Source of the DNA: Carnegiea gigantea
Taxonomy: Eukaryota; Streptophyta; Magnoliopsida; Caryophyllales; Cactaceae
Reading direction: 5' to 3'
Length of the DNA: 64,000 nucleotides
Assembly (NCBI GenBank): GCA_029747015.1
Contig: JAKOGI010000576.1
Coordinates: forward strand, 358,501-422,500
A program made the translations under genes and the position numbers. Each line of letters begins with the position of its first letter. Position 1 is the first letter of the stretch. Under the pieces are notes generated by a model that saw only the letters and a list, made by a program, of their open reading frames with translations, was not told the DNA's origin and made no database searches. This document shows positions 22,501-34,950 of this stretch, piece by piece.

Positions 22501-23640
22501 TGAAATCATAGTATAACTCATGTCAACATGCTCAATTCCTATGGTGTGAATGCTATTCACATTTTAAAGCATGTGAAACTAGACCACGACTTGTTATATG
22601 CTGCTCAGTGCAACTGGTTTCGTAGTGTGCATGTTTTTCATTTATCCATTGGGCGCATATTTCCCATGATTGAGGAATTGAGTGCTACCATCGAATTCCG
22701 GGAGGAAAGGGAAGCCAAATATTAAGTGAAAGAATATTCTTCCAAACACATCTAGGCCCTCTTAAGATTGTCTCTTGAAGAGACCAAAGAGGTTAGATAC
22801 ATTAAAACACCTCTCTAAGGTCGTAAGCTTGCCTTATATTAAGCCCAGGGGAATGTTTAGTGTGGAAGGCTAAAAGGCCTATATTTTCTACCTTCTTCAG
22901 AGATTCCTCTATCCTCTTTCGTAATAAAATAGGTTTGACATCTCTGGCCCCTTCTGTTGGGCAGTTGCTTTTTAAGAAATCATATATCCCATCCTCACTG
23001 AAACCATCTTAGGATAGGATGATGTGAAGAACAATTGGGAGTGTACTATCCACAGTGGGAGCTCTCTCCTTTTTTAGGTGATGTGCTCAGTTTGTCTTTA
23101 ATCATTTTGCTCTTAATTTGAACCTTCTTACATTTTGTTTTCTTGTAGATCTAGCTCATGAAGCGCTTGAAATGCGTTGAACCACTAGTTAGGTAAACAT
23201 TATGCACCGCAATGGCCTACCCAACTAGTGGCCTTGTTTGGATTCACAAAAGGCGTTTTGGGGCAAGCAAGAGTCATAGGAGTTTCTAGAAGATCCCGAA
23301 ATTCTCTTGGTTATCACTTGATGGACAATCTAGGGATTCAAGATCCCACAAAAGAGGTGAACTACTTATCCCTCCCTAGCCTAGAAGAGGCAACCTCATC
23401 TTTCTAGCCTAAATTGATCAACAACTTAGGCAGAGGCAGAGAGCCCCTCAGTTTGACACCCCCACTCCTCCACTACCTGAATATTCCCGTAGAACAATCC
23501 TGTCATGGAAGCCTATTTGGGGCTAAGCTTATAGACTCCCTAAGCCTAAGAAGCCAACTAATCAAAATGTGCACATGGCTTAGATGAGGAAGGATGAGGA
23601 AGGGGACTGTAACTCCAACCCTAAGGAGAAGGGAGAGTGA
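22501..23640 (+). pseudogene. Second antisense extra frame of the Tat-like element, DUF7745-like
   Basis: The frame at 22528-22725 reads ILKHVKLDHDLLYAAQCNWF and VHVFHLSIGRIFPMIEELSA. The layout (lysine-aspartate start, LL..A...W, a short gap, H/F-F-x-F/L..., then P-x-x-E-E) matches the N-terminal part of the plant DUF7745 / mobile-domain proteins often found with Tat-lineage elements, as far as I can recall that family. Further downstream, plus-strand pieces at 23160-23640 are proline- and charge-rich but too eroded to place. It lies between integrase and 3' LTR and opposite to pol. A search with a DUF7745 or PMD profile would decide it. Confidence 0.42.
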
Positions 23641-24199
23641 TTCTTCTTTTAATTTTTGTGTAGTAATATACCCTCTAGATTAAGGGCATTAAACAATTGT
23701 GTTTTATTTTTTTTATTAATCCCCCTTGAACTCTTAATGAAAAAAGAATATATTTATTTTGTTATTGCTACCTTTGCTTTGTTATTTCATTCTCATTTAT
23801 TCTTTCAGCACCCCCGCCTTTTTTTGTTTTTTTTTGCAAATGTTGGATTAGACCCTAAATGTGGTTGATGTACTATGCTTCCCTTCTTCTTTTTTGTTTT
23901 TGTACAGGGATGGGTTATGAGGCCCTTTTATGCATTTTTCCAGAGCACAAGAGCTACTAGGCTCTTAATGGACTTAGTGGTAGTGTGTTTCTACCACTGG
24001 GTTTTGGCGACAGTGCCTTTTATATTGCTGTGCCCTAATGGCACCAATTTTTATGCCACTAAGTTTGGCAGCTCCAATTTTTACGTCGGCGAGGTTCGAC
24101 AGTTGTCTTTGCTATGCCGCCTATGTGCTAGCACCTTTTCTCTTAACTTCTTTTGGGCTTTTCCAGAAGTAGAGCTTCTTCAATTTGTTCAAATTTATA
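23641..24199. other. Unassigned part of the Tat-like element
   Basis: T-rich DNA between the second antisense frame and the integrase tail. The open frames at 23656 and 23875 are hydrophobic translations of T-runs and have no family features. Confidence 0.35.
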
Positions 24200-24507
24200 A
24201 CTGGTGAAAACTCACATCTATCTATGTCTATTAGTTTTATGGCTCTCATGAGAGAATTTCTTTCACATAGTTGAGACCAGTCCATCAAGGTCTAAATTTT
24301 TCCCATGGATTAGTGATAGGTACCCATATGGCCTTTACCACCGCATCATGCGCCTTAATATTTTGATGACATTCCTTTGAATTGAAAGGCCTTTCCATTC
24401 CCTGCTGATATTTTCATGGGTGTTGTAGGGCTTGTAATACTTCTTCTCAATACCTACTAGTTCTTCATGTCAGGCTTGCATCTAATTAATTTCAAACACT
24501 TTCCATG
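24200..24507 (-). pseudogene. pol: Integrase C-terminal remnant of the Tat-like element, 3' piece
   Basis: This is the continuation of the integrase frame after the solo LTR at 24513-27570; the two halves join through the AAAGG target. On the minus strand it follows the segment that resembles the conserved 'YRTS.R..TG..P.SLV.G..AV.P.E' region of Tat integrases. Several stops are present. Only the position and the join are solid; the fold is not recognisable here. Confidence 0.4.
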
Positions 24508-24512
24508 AAAGG

Positions 24513-27500
24513 TGTAACGCCCCCAAATTAAACATGATTCACTGTTTAAATTTGTCTTAATAAATCACTCAATTGTAATATGATGAATCCAATGATAGGG
24601 GCATTACCGCCGTTCAAAAGGACAAGGCTTGAAACATGGGTGCTATAAATGACACAGTTAAGCATAGCTTCAATCATACACCTTCACATACGATCAACCA
24701 TTCAGAACAATATTAACCAATATAGGGTTTATAGACCATAAGAAAATAATTCACCATCTAATATCTACATCTCCATCTACTGAAGTATTCAAACTACAGC
24801 TTTAAAGTCTGATCCATCCGGATTTACTTGCTTCACTTATTCTCTTCAACTGATTTGCTGGTATGAGGGCAATTCTCTGAGCATTTGCCTAAAACAAAAC
24901 ATGAAAAACATTTCGAACTGTGAGCCGAAGCTCAGTACATGCATTCCTGAATTGTTCAATGATCATTGAAACACTGATTGGGCTCGCTTTGCAATTCATT
25001 TAGTTAAAACAGTGAATAAGATGATGTAAAGCTGCATTGCTAGTTATTATCTGATAGTGAACCCCTTAATACTGTTACGATCTATGGATAGGTGTACACC
25101 TGCCAAGCCGATCGGGACCTGGCCTGAAGCCGCGTGGGTAACTGAAGGGCGTAAGCCCTATAGATGATAACTGACGGGGTCACTAATTAACTGATAAATC
25201 ACTGTATAAACTGATTCATTGATATACTTACCAAACATGATACTTTAATAAATGAACTCTGATTTATAAAGATACAGACAATGGACGTACCTGAAGTCTT
25301 TAAAATGATATTTCACTTGATAATACTTATGCACAATGGAAATGATAAACTAGGCCTCAACTCTATTTCATAAATATCACTGTAAGTATATGCAGTCAGT
25401 AAATGATCCTTACTCGCATAATTGAGTAAGTAAAAGTAGGTGTAATAGAAATTGAGTAATGAAATGGGATACATGACTTGTGCATTTCAATATAATAAAC
25501 TGATTTTAATTCAATATAAGACAAGTTAAATCAAAATGAACTGATTTAAATCAGTTAGGGTTATTGAACTTGAAATACAATAAATTGAAGCAAAATAGAC
25601 CAAATGGAAATGATTGAGGTGATAATGAAAAGGATTGTAATTGATATAAATGAAATATGGGTTTCTTATATTTCTAAAATGGATAATGAAAAGTGTGATG
25701 CTTCCGAAATGGATAATAGAATGGTTAATGCTTCTTAAATGGGTGACAAATGGTTTATGCAATAAGGGGTGCTGTGAGGTTCATAAAATCTCATATAACA
25801 CCCTAACTTGGTCCAAAGGACACTGATTTTGAGTTATTACTCCGCTCACTTCCCAAATTTCATTTTCATGCTCACTTAACTCGGTTCTCAAACACAAGTA
25901 AGCTTCTATGCAATAACAAACTTGTTGAACTCACTACAATTTGTAATTTCCTTGCAATGCCCATAATCGTATAGAAACTTCTGAAAATATTTCCAAATGT
26001 CTCGATTTCTGCATTCACTCATGTTACCGTTTGATGGTATGCATTAGAAAATCCATATCTTTCACTCCCAACGTCCATATAAGATGTAAAACTCCAATAT
26101 GAAAAGCTCATAATGTCTACTAAAACATTTATTCAGGACACCAAGTATGATTCCCATAGTAAGGTCCCTAAAATTAGGGTAGAACACGAACATGCACCAT
26201 TTCAGTCCAATCTGCACAGTCGCAGGAAAATGACCATAACTTTTTCCACAGAACTCGGATTAAGGAGATTCAAAAAGCATTTGAAAGATAACTCATCGAT
26301 CTATCCACAAACCAAAAATCAGAATTTTTCTGAGACCCAATCAATGCCATTTTGTCCGTAAAATTACTGCTTCAGTTCAGTTCCCAGTTTCAATGTATTC
26401 TGTACAGTCTTGAGTAAATTGGTCATACCTTTGTCCACACAACTTGAAATTGAGTAATTCCAAATCCTATTGAAAGCTAACTCACCAAGCTATCACTAAA
26501 CCAAAAATCATGAATTTTGGATTTGCCAAACAGTACCAATTTAATCCCGAATTCAGCCCTATTTCTGGTATGTTTCTCAGCTCTAACTCACATATTTTCA
26601 ATCTTTTCTTCACATAACCACCCATTAAAATCACTTTTTAACTCGTATAAATCAACATAAACATCTTGATATTCATTACCAACACCAAAGATCATAAAAT
26701 CTCATTTAAAATAATCAAAATCCATCACCACCACGTAAACTTGCATGATCATGAATAACTTCAAACATCACTTGTTTTCAAGATGATCCAACCAATAAAA
26801 CATCAAAATATTTCTTGATTGCATCAAAATAACATGATTCATGATCAAAACTAACATAAAACCAAGAATTATATAAAGTTGGATGCAAAGATTACTTCAC
26901 TTAAGCTTGAATACAAGAAGATGTGAAGGTGGTATTGTGTTTGGTGCTAGTGGTGGTTGGGGGGGCAGCTGGTGGTGCTGTGGTGGTGGGGCTGGCCGGT
27001 AGCAACCCTAACTGGAGGTAGAAGATGGCGGCAGCAGGCTGGGCAGAGGTCAGCTATGGAGGAGGAAGAAGATGGTCTTGCTTGCTTAGGTGGTTTGTGC
27101 ACTTCACTTGGCTAGAAATGAAATGAAGGCAAAGCAAAAGACTTGGCTAAGATTTCTCCTCCAAAATCAGATTTTTTTTTGTTAATTATAATTAGCGTAA
27201 TGATGGTAATTAGTTAAGTAAAAAGGGGTGTAATCTTGTTGGGCCAAAATTGGCCTTAAATGAGCTCGGGTTTGTGAAAAATCTCAAATCGAGTGCGATT
27301 AATTTAATTAATTTTTTTAAAATTTTTTTTTAAAAGTTTGAAATTAAATGTGATATCATGAAAAATAATTTAATCTTTTTAAATCATAATTATTGAGGCC
27401 TAATATTAATTTTCCTGAAAAATTATTTTCGGTAAATGAAACTCGAATTGCAAAGTGGAGCCCCAAATGAATTCTCCCAACTGGGATGACAAATGAGATA

Positions 27501-27570
27501 AATAAATGTGAAAAATTAATAATATAGCTTAATTAAATAAATAAACATGATTTAGGGTCGGGCTATTACA
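24513..27570 (-). repeat. Tekay-like solo LTR, 3.06 kb, inverted relative to the first
   Basis: TGTAACGCCCCC to GGGTCGGGCTATTACA, flanked by perfect TSDs AAAGG (24508-24512 and 27571-27575). It is homologous to the complement of 18609-21263 along its length. It is 400 bp longer, partly because a module containing 'ccaaaaatca' and 'ggtcatac/gaccataac' occurs twice here (about 26225-26340 and 26405-26525) but once in the other copy. It interrupts the integrase remnant of the host element. Not coding. Confidence 0.88.
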
Positions 27571-27575
27571 AAAGG

Positions 27576-28160
27576 CAACCCATAATGATGAAATTTTGAT
27601 TTCTACTAGGAGCACAACTTTTATCCTAAATACAGAAGAGAAGGGTACTGCTCGTATAGATTGTCTCATGGACGTTCAATATCCCTATAATGTAAGAGGG
27701 ATTTTGTTAAGCCAATCCTTGTAATTTTCTATCATTTTGCTTAGGATATTCATAATGTTTTTGTTATCTACCTTTACTTCTCTATTTATTTATGGTATGT
27801 AGGCGTTGGACCTTATATTGTTCAAGCAATCTCACAATCTCGTCTTTGAAATGAAACCCATAATCACTTATCAGCTCATTTAGTGCTCTATAATGGAAAA
27901 AAATGTTGGTTTTGATGAAACATGTAACTTGATTAGAGGTAAGGGTCCATATAATGCTGCTTCTACCAACTTTATGAAGTAGTCAATCGCCTCTAGATTA
28001 TACTCATAGTCATTAGTTCCAATTGACATGATCTTACCTATGATATCAATTCCCTAAACGGAGAACTATTATGGTGAGGTGATTTTGTATAGTGGCGATG
28101 AAGGCATGCACTAGATTAGGGCATCCTTTTGAGATTTCTCACACCTTCAGGCAAAACAAA
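27576..28160 (-). pseudogene. pol: Integrase core remnant of the Tat-like element
   Basis: Minus-strand translation gives GIDIIGKI (about 28030-28055) followed by LEAIDYFIKLVEAA (about 27960-28000), matching the 'GIDMIG...VAIDYFTKWVEA' catalytic region of Tat-type integrases. Next comes FIKTNIFFHYRALNELISDY (about 27830-27920), matching the second catalytic-Asp region, with the Asp retained in 'SDYG'. The segment at 27576-27730 matches the later 'TS.R.S..A.PFS.V' region. Many stops interrupt it, and the frame is broken by the solo LTR. This enzyme would have inserted the element's cDNA; it is dead here. Confidence 0.65.
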
Positions 28161-28423
28161 AGTAGTTCTTATCCATAATGGTCTAATAGTAGACCTACCT
28201 TTGTATTTTCGTAGATAAGAGATGTCCATTCATGTGGGTATCATAGTTGTCCCTACGAATTTCGTCCGCAAGGAGCTTTGCTTCCTTGGCATTTACACAT
28301 CAAACACTTAAGCCAAAAAGTTGTTTTCTTATAAAGTATGCAATTATTCTCCATGAACTATGAGGCTAAGCGATGAAGTGCTCGTTGTGCCCACTTTGAA
28401 GAATTAGGAGGGCATTGCCCTTT

Positions 28424-28750
28424 CTAGTTGTAATTATATACATTAACATACCATAGGAATCTCTTTCCATTTTCCGCCTCTATCTCCAAGCAATATGCTA
28501 GTTTGACCCTCGTATCAATAGTGATAGTTATTTCCGACTCTTCGTTTGGCAGAGTGATCATGGATGCTAATTTTGCCAATGCATCCGCAAATTGAATCTC
28601 CTCTCTTAGGAGGTAAGTGAGCCTCAGCTCATCAAATTTAGATATAAACTTTTCTAGGTGAGTTTGATAGGGGACCAAGTTCTTATTTTTCACCCTTCTT
28701 CGTATATCAATCATGTTTATGATTAAGCTTAAGCCTCTATACATATTCAA
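28424..28750 (-). pseudogene. pol: RNase H remnant of the Tat-like element
   Basis: An open stretch of 108 codons ending in the conserved RNase H C-terminus: LVPYQTHLEKFISKFDELRL, then TYLLREEIQFADALAKLASM. This 'R..N..ADALA.LAS' block is the last catalytic region of plant Ty3 RNase H domains. It lies between RT (right) and integrase (left) as expected. The upstream half of the domain (28750-29450) is not in one frame. Confidence 0.75.
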
Positions 28751-29479
28751 GGCTCTGATTCAGAGAGAGCTCAATCGGCTTACATGCCTTTGAGGCAAGC
28801 TTCGCATTTATCACACTATTTGTGATCCTAAAATCTAATTTAGTGAAAATGGGGATGTGCGAGTGATACTATTAAGATGCCAACCCCATATCACTTGTCG
28901 TTAGATGCACCATCTAAGTACATTTGCCAAGTTTCGTATCCAATTAAAAGGATATCTTTGTCGAGGAGGTTGTAATTTTCTTCCTCTCGGTTAAGAAATA
29001 GTTAGCTAGGAAATCCGATATTACTCTTTCTTTTACAAATTTTTATGCTTGAAATTCTAGATGGATTTCAAACACAAAGGACTATCCATTGTGAAATGCT
29101 ACCATAAAGAATGGGTTAAGCAATGAGAAGCTTTAATGGATACATTTTGGTGATGACCTTTACTTTGTTAGTAGCGCATTCTTAGTAGCCCATAAGAGAG
29201 TTAGACATATTTTTTGATTTCAGTATACTAAACCTTGTAATCGAATAAGTTCTTACTCAAGTAATAAATGACCTTTTTTTCCCTTTACTTTCTCGGGCTA
29301 GCAATGCACGCATTGCAGTTTCCATTGTTGTCAAGTAGAGTAGATCTCCCTTTTGATGTGTGCAAGAGTTTGGGTTTTCCAGATATTTCTTTATGGTGTC
29401 AAAAGCCTTCTTTCAAGGCTTATCCCACTCAATTTGAGGGCTCTTCCTCAATTTGTTGAGGATTGGCTTATAAGTCATT

Positions 29480-30260
29480 GTCAGTTTTGAGATGAACAAA
29501 ATAATAAATTACACATGTCCTAGGAAACCTCGGATACGTGTTTCTATGTTGGGAGGCAACATTTTGATGATGGCCTCTTTCTTGGATGGATTAGCCTCGA
29601 TTTCTATTGAGATAGCTATGTATCCTAGAAGCTATCCCATATTGACTCTGAAAGTGCACTTTTTTGGCTTCAGGTCGTGCTGTACTTTTCGTAGGCTTTT
29701 GAAAAATCTTTTAGGAGATTAGGTACATGCCCTTCTCTACTTTTTGATTTGATTATGGTGTTATTGACATAGAACTCCACCTCTTTATGCCTGAAATATG
29801 CAGTAAAGTTTGGGTCATCCTTTGATAGGTGTTCCTAACATTAATTAGGCAGAAAGGAATCACATTGTACTAGAGGTACCCTATTGAGTGTTAAAGGCAG
29901 TTCTTTCTTTATCCTCATCGGCAATTTCTATTTGATTATAACTAGCATAACCATCTATGGATGGCAATAAGCAATGTCCTACCGTATTGTCTACTAGCAA
30001 GTCGGTATGCTGCAAAGGAAAGTCGATATTTAGACTTACCATATTCAAATATTAGAAATCCACATATACAGGCCCGCCACCTTTCTTAGGCACTGGAATG
30101 ATGTTACCCACCTAATCGGGATAATTAAATACCCTTCAAAAGCTAACATCAAGTTGCTTTTATACTTCTTTTATCTTTAAGGCCCGTTCGGGTTTCATTC
30201 GATGGAGCATCTGTTTGATAGGGTTTGCATATGGATATAATGGGATCTTCTACTCAGTGA
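29480..30260 (-). pseudogene. pol: Reverse transcriptase remnant of the Tat-like element
   Basis: Minus-strand translation shows VGNIIPVPKK (about 30075-30110), the start of the RT palm, preceded by a TAG where the family has Trp. The catalytic box is at 29760-29771 within EVEFYVNNTIIKSK. The family reads YVDD here, so both catalytic Asp residues are Asn. The block after it (about 29500-29700) holds the 'LRK.Q.D...PKKCTF..' type segment in broken frames. Length agrees with an RT domain of about 250 codons. It is non-functional. Confidence 0.7.
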
Positions 30261-31430
30261 TTTGTTGATCAATCCTAGACATGCCGTTAGAGGCCCATGC
30301 AAAGATGTCGTTAACGTCTTTTAAGTAATTAGTAAATTGCTCTTCCTCTTCGAAGTGAAAGAAGAACCTTGCTTGAGCTCTTTGGTTTTATTATGTTCAT
30401 TATTCCATTAAGTGTTTTGTGGGGATTAATTCTTTATCAATATAGACTTTGTTATTTTATGCCACACAACATTGTTGTATAAGAAGCATACTCAGAAATA
30501 TCTATTTATTAAAATCTTGAACAAGTATATCATTTTTGCTTGAATCAAAGTAGCAGAAGAGGGAGACTCTCCCTCGTGCATAGAGAGACAATTTGGCTTA
30601 AAACTGAGGTTTTAATTTGAGTCAGCAATTAGGCCCTCGGATCTCTAATGGTTAGCTTCACCCTTTTTCCCTCATTACTAGTGGTCTACATCTTAGTATG
30701 GTTCTCCTCAGCCGTGTCGGTGATCATCTCTATAGGGTCAAAATCTTGTTCGACCACTACTAGCACTCATCAAGGATCTTCATACTTTCTCTTTTCACCC
30801 TAAATAACAACCTAAAGTGATTTTGACTAGCTTTATAAACCCAACTTGTTTTGCATTATTATTTTCAGTGAAATATACTTCCTCTTTTGGGAGAGTATAG
30901 TCATGGAAGATCTTGAATCTCACAAGTACTTCTCCTAGATTTGGGATGTATTTTGGTTCGGGGAACCTATACTAAGGTGCATCCCTTCTTTCCTTTATGA
31001 AATACTCATTAAGGGTCGAGTGATAAGGAGGCATGCCATAGGTATAGATCCCTTTTTCTTGTTGGGGTTTTCTAAGCTTTTCCTCCCGAATCTACAAGTG
31101 AAGCTCTTAAGGAAATGCTAAAAAGGTGAAGAAGGGATTTAAATTAAGAAGAGGAGTGGGCATTCCTGGCCTCTTTCATAATCAGTTCCACGCAAATAAC
31201 CAATGCTCCTTATCATGGCATTAACCTTCTTATTAGAGGCGTAGTCAAAGTTGAATCAAACCTCATCCTTTGATTTGATGACAACACATTCATTGGATAA
31301 AAGGCCCCAAATTAATAGGTTATTGTCATCATGTTACACCTTCATGACTGGAGCTTTTTTCTCAATTGTTACGATAATGGAATCAGCGTTTATACTGATG
31401 ACGACCCTTTTTTACTATCATTTTAGCCTT
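30261..31430 (-). other. Region expected to hold the Tat-like protease, too eroded to read
   Basis: By order this lies between gag and RT, where the aspartic protease should be. I could not find a convincing D-T/S-G motif in any minus-strand frame by eye. Confidence 0.35.
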
Positions 31431-32340
31431 CTAGTGAAGGGGACCTTTTTGGTCATATATCATATCTTGTATTGCTTGCCTTGGAGCAATGCAGTGATCA
31501 GTATAATGCCCTTTCCCACGATGGAAATTACAATAGGCATTGATGTCATGATTTGCACTTCTTTCAAACTCCAGTGCATGGGATGTGGACACGATAGGCT
31601 TAAGGAACCATTGACTTTTAAGTCTTTTAAAGGCACCTCCGGGTTTCATTTCGAGGGGGTAAAGGCTCGATAATTGTGTCATACACTCGAATTCTCTACT
31701 ACATTAACCTTGTTTACTATTCTGACTATTATGGTGTTAGAGGTAGTAGGTGTTTTTCTATTTTAGGAAGAGCCTTTCTTATTTCGGTAAGGGTTTTTTG
31801 GGCCCTTTTGTATCTCTTCTTCTTCCAACATCCTAGCATCATATTATTGTATGAATGTCCTTAGGGATTGGAATTTGAGGTGTTAATTAAAATTTGCCCT
31901 TAGCTCTTAAATATAATACGAATCTAGTCTTTTTCACATAGGTGGATTAAGACTGAGGAGGCTTTTACCTTCCATCAGGATAAAAAGTTTAGGAAACTTT
32001 CTTTTTTGTCTTACTTTACCATTTCTAAGTCATGGACTGTGGTAGATAACACTTGGTGTTCTAGGAATACTTTAACAAGAACTCTTTGGTTATGTTATCC
32101 AAAGTACTAGCCTTGTGTGGTCCAGGGAATGAAACCACCTTCTCATTGTCTATCTCAAAATAAGATGGGATATTCGAGAAAAAAGGGCCTTATGTACGTT
32201 CTTCAAGCTCATGATATTAATAAAATTCTTCAGATTAGAGAAAGGGTTACCCAAGCCTGTAAACTTCAAGTTTTCAGAAAGAAAGAACTTGGCACGCAAC
32301 TTTCCCTTTGCCATTGGTGTATATAATGTTGTATCTATAA
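31431..32340 (-). pseudogene. gag: Gag remnant of the Tat-like element
   Basis: Minus-strand pieces: TLDNITKEFLLKYS (about 32090-32130), matching the 'L...F..QY..N' core of Tat gag proteins, then a region with K- and F-rich positions and several stops. At 31431-31682 an open stretch contains YCNFHRGKGHYTDHC, a CX2HX4HX4C zinc knuckle of the variant usual in Tat elements. Gag would have formed the particle and bound RNA. It lies nearest the 5' LTR, as expected for the minus orientation. Confidence 0.68.
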
Positions 32341-33534
32341 ATAGGTTCCTAAATAATTGAAAGTTCCTTAGGAGTTGCTCTAATTTGCTAGTTCATTAAT
32401 CCATTGGTGATGGATTTTCCTCATAAACTGAATGGGTAGAATGTACATCATCCTTTGTTTCACTTTCAGATTTATGCTCTTCCGTTTTTTTGGCAAGGTC
32501 ATTTATGGGATTTTGTTTTTTTTTTTAGTTTGTGTCAACATTTGTGTCAGCATGTCTACTATGAGGGTTGTTATATAAGCAGTGGTGTTAGCTTCTTCTC
32601 TATGATGGTGGTTATTGTTGATCTCATTTCCTACCATAAGGTTGGGAGCTTGACTTTAGGAGTGCTTAAATAACAATCTCACCTAACAATGTTGATGCCC
32701 TTTTCTCTAGGGGGCCTTTTTGTGTTTAACAGCCACAAAAGTTGAGATTTTAGGAAAAGAAAATAAAAGGTAAATGAAAGGAAACGAATTACCATTGGGC
32801 CTTATTTAAAAAAAAAAAGAAATGAGGGGAAAAGGAGAAGACAGAGATCTTAAACCAAACCCTAAGGCTACTACATAGACAAGGTTGAAACCTTGAGGAA
32901 CCATAATGACTAGCTAGATTAAAGAAAGCACGAGCGAGATGTTTTTGCAATAGCATTGCCCCCTATCAGCTCCTAGCAGCATGATGACATGATCGTGAGA
33001 CTGCAATGGCATCCCGCTAAGACTATTAGGACAGGACTGCAACCACTATAGAAACGAGTTAAGCTATCGCTGAATCATTTTCGTGAGTTACTAGTTAGGA
33101 CCTGATTTCATTCCTTGTAGGGTTTTGGTTCTACAGGATACTAACTTTTTTTTTTTGATAAAAGGAATCTTGTAACATAGAAAGATAATAGGATCAAAAG
33201 CACGTACAACAAAGTCAATAGTCATAATGCCTAGGTGGAATGAACTAGACTCTTTTTATCTTCAAAGTGAGTGCTTTAAAGAGTCGCATGATGCTTCTCC
33301 TTGAAGGCATACCGTGATCGAGTAGGAAGAGCAAGCCACATGATGGAATTATACATGGATTTGGGGATGAAAAGAAAAGGCTATCGGCATGCTTTTTAGG
33401 GGGCGCTTGATAAATTTTGACATTTATTGAGTCCACGCACATGATGGATAGATGCTTATATGATACAATTTTTGAAATGGAAAAGAAAAAGTTTTAATTC
33501 CATTAATTTCTTTTAACTTTTACTCATTGACATG
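32341..33534 (-). other. 5' leader of the Tat-like element
   Basis: About 1.2 kb between gag and primer site without recognisable coding, including an A-run at 32808-32820 and a T-run at 33147-33157. Long leaders are usual in this lineage. Confidence 0.4.
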
Positions 33535-33552
33535 TCTCTAGTGGAGTCACCA
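33535..33552 (-). other. Primer-binding site, tRNA-Arg type
   Basis: On the minus strand it reads TGGTGACTCCACTAGAGA, close to TGGCGACTCYRCTGGGGA, the primer site I know from Ogre/Tat elements (tRNA-Arg). It lies directly against the LTR end at 33553 and fixes the element's orientation. Confidence 0.7.
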
Positions 33553-34906
33553 CTGCCAGCACCTTCACTAGTGGCGATGGTTTGCATGGGGAGTGTTTCG
33601 AGCCTCCCCGAGCTTCAACCAGCTCTTCCCCCCTATGTCACGGGATCATTACTCTTTCCCAAAAGGTCGGTTTGATGTGGTGTGCAGTGCTATTGTTTAT
33701 GAGCCCTGGACCCTCTCATTATTTATTTGATGTGGATTCTTATCCGTGACATTCTTTACTAGCCAATCCTGTGACGCCCTTGTCACATATTGGCCCCCAT
33801 CTGCCTAGCCCATTCTGCGGAGTGCTTGGTGGGACATCGGAGTCGGGTCTAGGTTAGCTCTCCTCAAAAGTCCGTGTGATAGGGTGTGCAGTGCCACCAT
33901 TTATAAGCCTAGGACACCTGGCAGCTATCCTCTTTCGAGGGGGCACATCGAATCAACTTGTCAGAAAGGATGTTCCATATAGTTAAGTGGTAGAATGGAC
34001 TAAAGCTTTAATTTTCAGAGTAGCGAACACTTTTTAGAGAGAAATATATGAACCTATAACTTTATAGAAGATTCATGATTCCCTATATTAAGAAAATCTT
34101 TAAATCGAAGGGTTAACTGAGGGATATAGGGTTTAGTTTTCAAAAAGAAAAAGGGTCTTTTCTACCAATCATAATTCCAGTTGTCCAAAATTTGGATTAT
34201 TAAAAATGGGTTCATCACTACAAACTGTGAAAATAGATCCAGTAGCAAAGGTATAACCTAATGAATCATGAAAACCACCCTTGGATCATTGCTTTAAATT
34301 CGACCTCTCTTAAAAATGAATGAATTAAAGCTTCTAATTTTTTGGTTCCATATAAAAGACTTTTTATAATTTTAGTCTTATTGAGTAGAACAAATGGCAA
34401 GAAATCTTTTGATGAACACTTATTAGCAAGCCATCTTTGTAATGAAAAGAAATGTCCAAAAGGCGATAATCTTGGTGATCACTTTAGTATGAATGTAGTT
34501 TTATTTTGTGTACAAAAAATGAATATTAAAGAAGTAGTCATAAAGGATCAAAGAGAAGTATGATTATAATTATAGGAATTAAGAAAGCTTTAAACAAATT
34601 ATTTTCTTCGGTTTATGGCCCTGAGGAGGGTATTTCGCACTAACACCGCCCGAGCTTTTAAGCATTAATTAATATGATGTTGATATCTGAGCGTTTAATT
34701 TTACCACCCTCAAAGTTTAAGTAATTACCACCCTCAAAGTTTAAGTAATTATGATGTTGAAACACCACTTTGGTGAATATATGAAAAATGACAAGTGATT
34801 AACCAATCTGTGCCACTTCTAATGTTGCTAACAGTCTCTCTCTTTTGATGGACTGAAAGGATCGGTAGTAATCACTTTCTCTCATTCTTACTTTTTCTCT
34901 TAGTTG

Positions 34907-34950
<44 letters not shown>

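Noticed and set aside
22528..22725. Intact host gene
   Set aside because: The frame is short, broken downstream and lies inside the Tat-like element; kept only as a pseudogene remnant.
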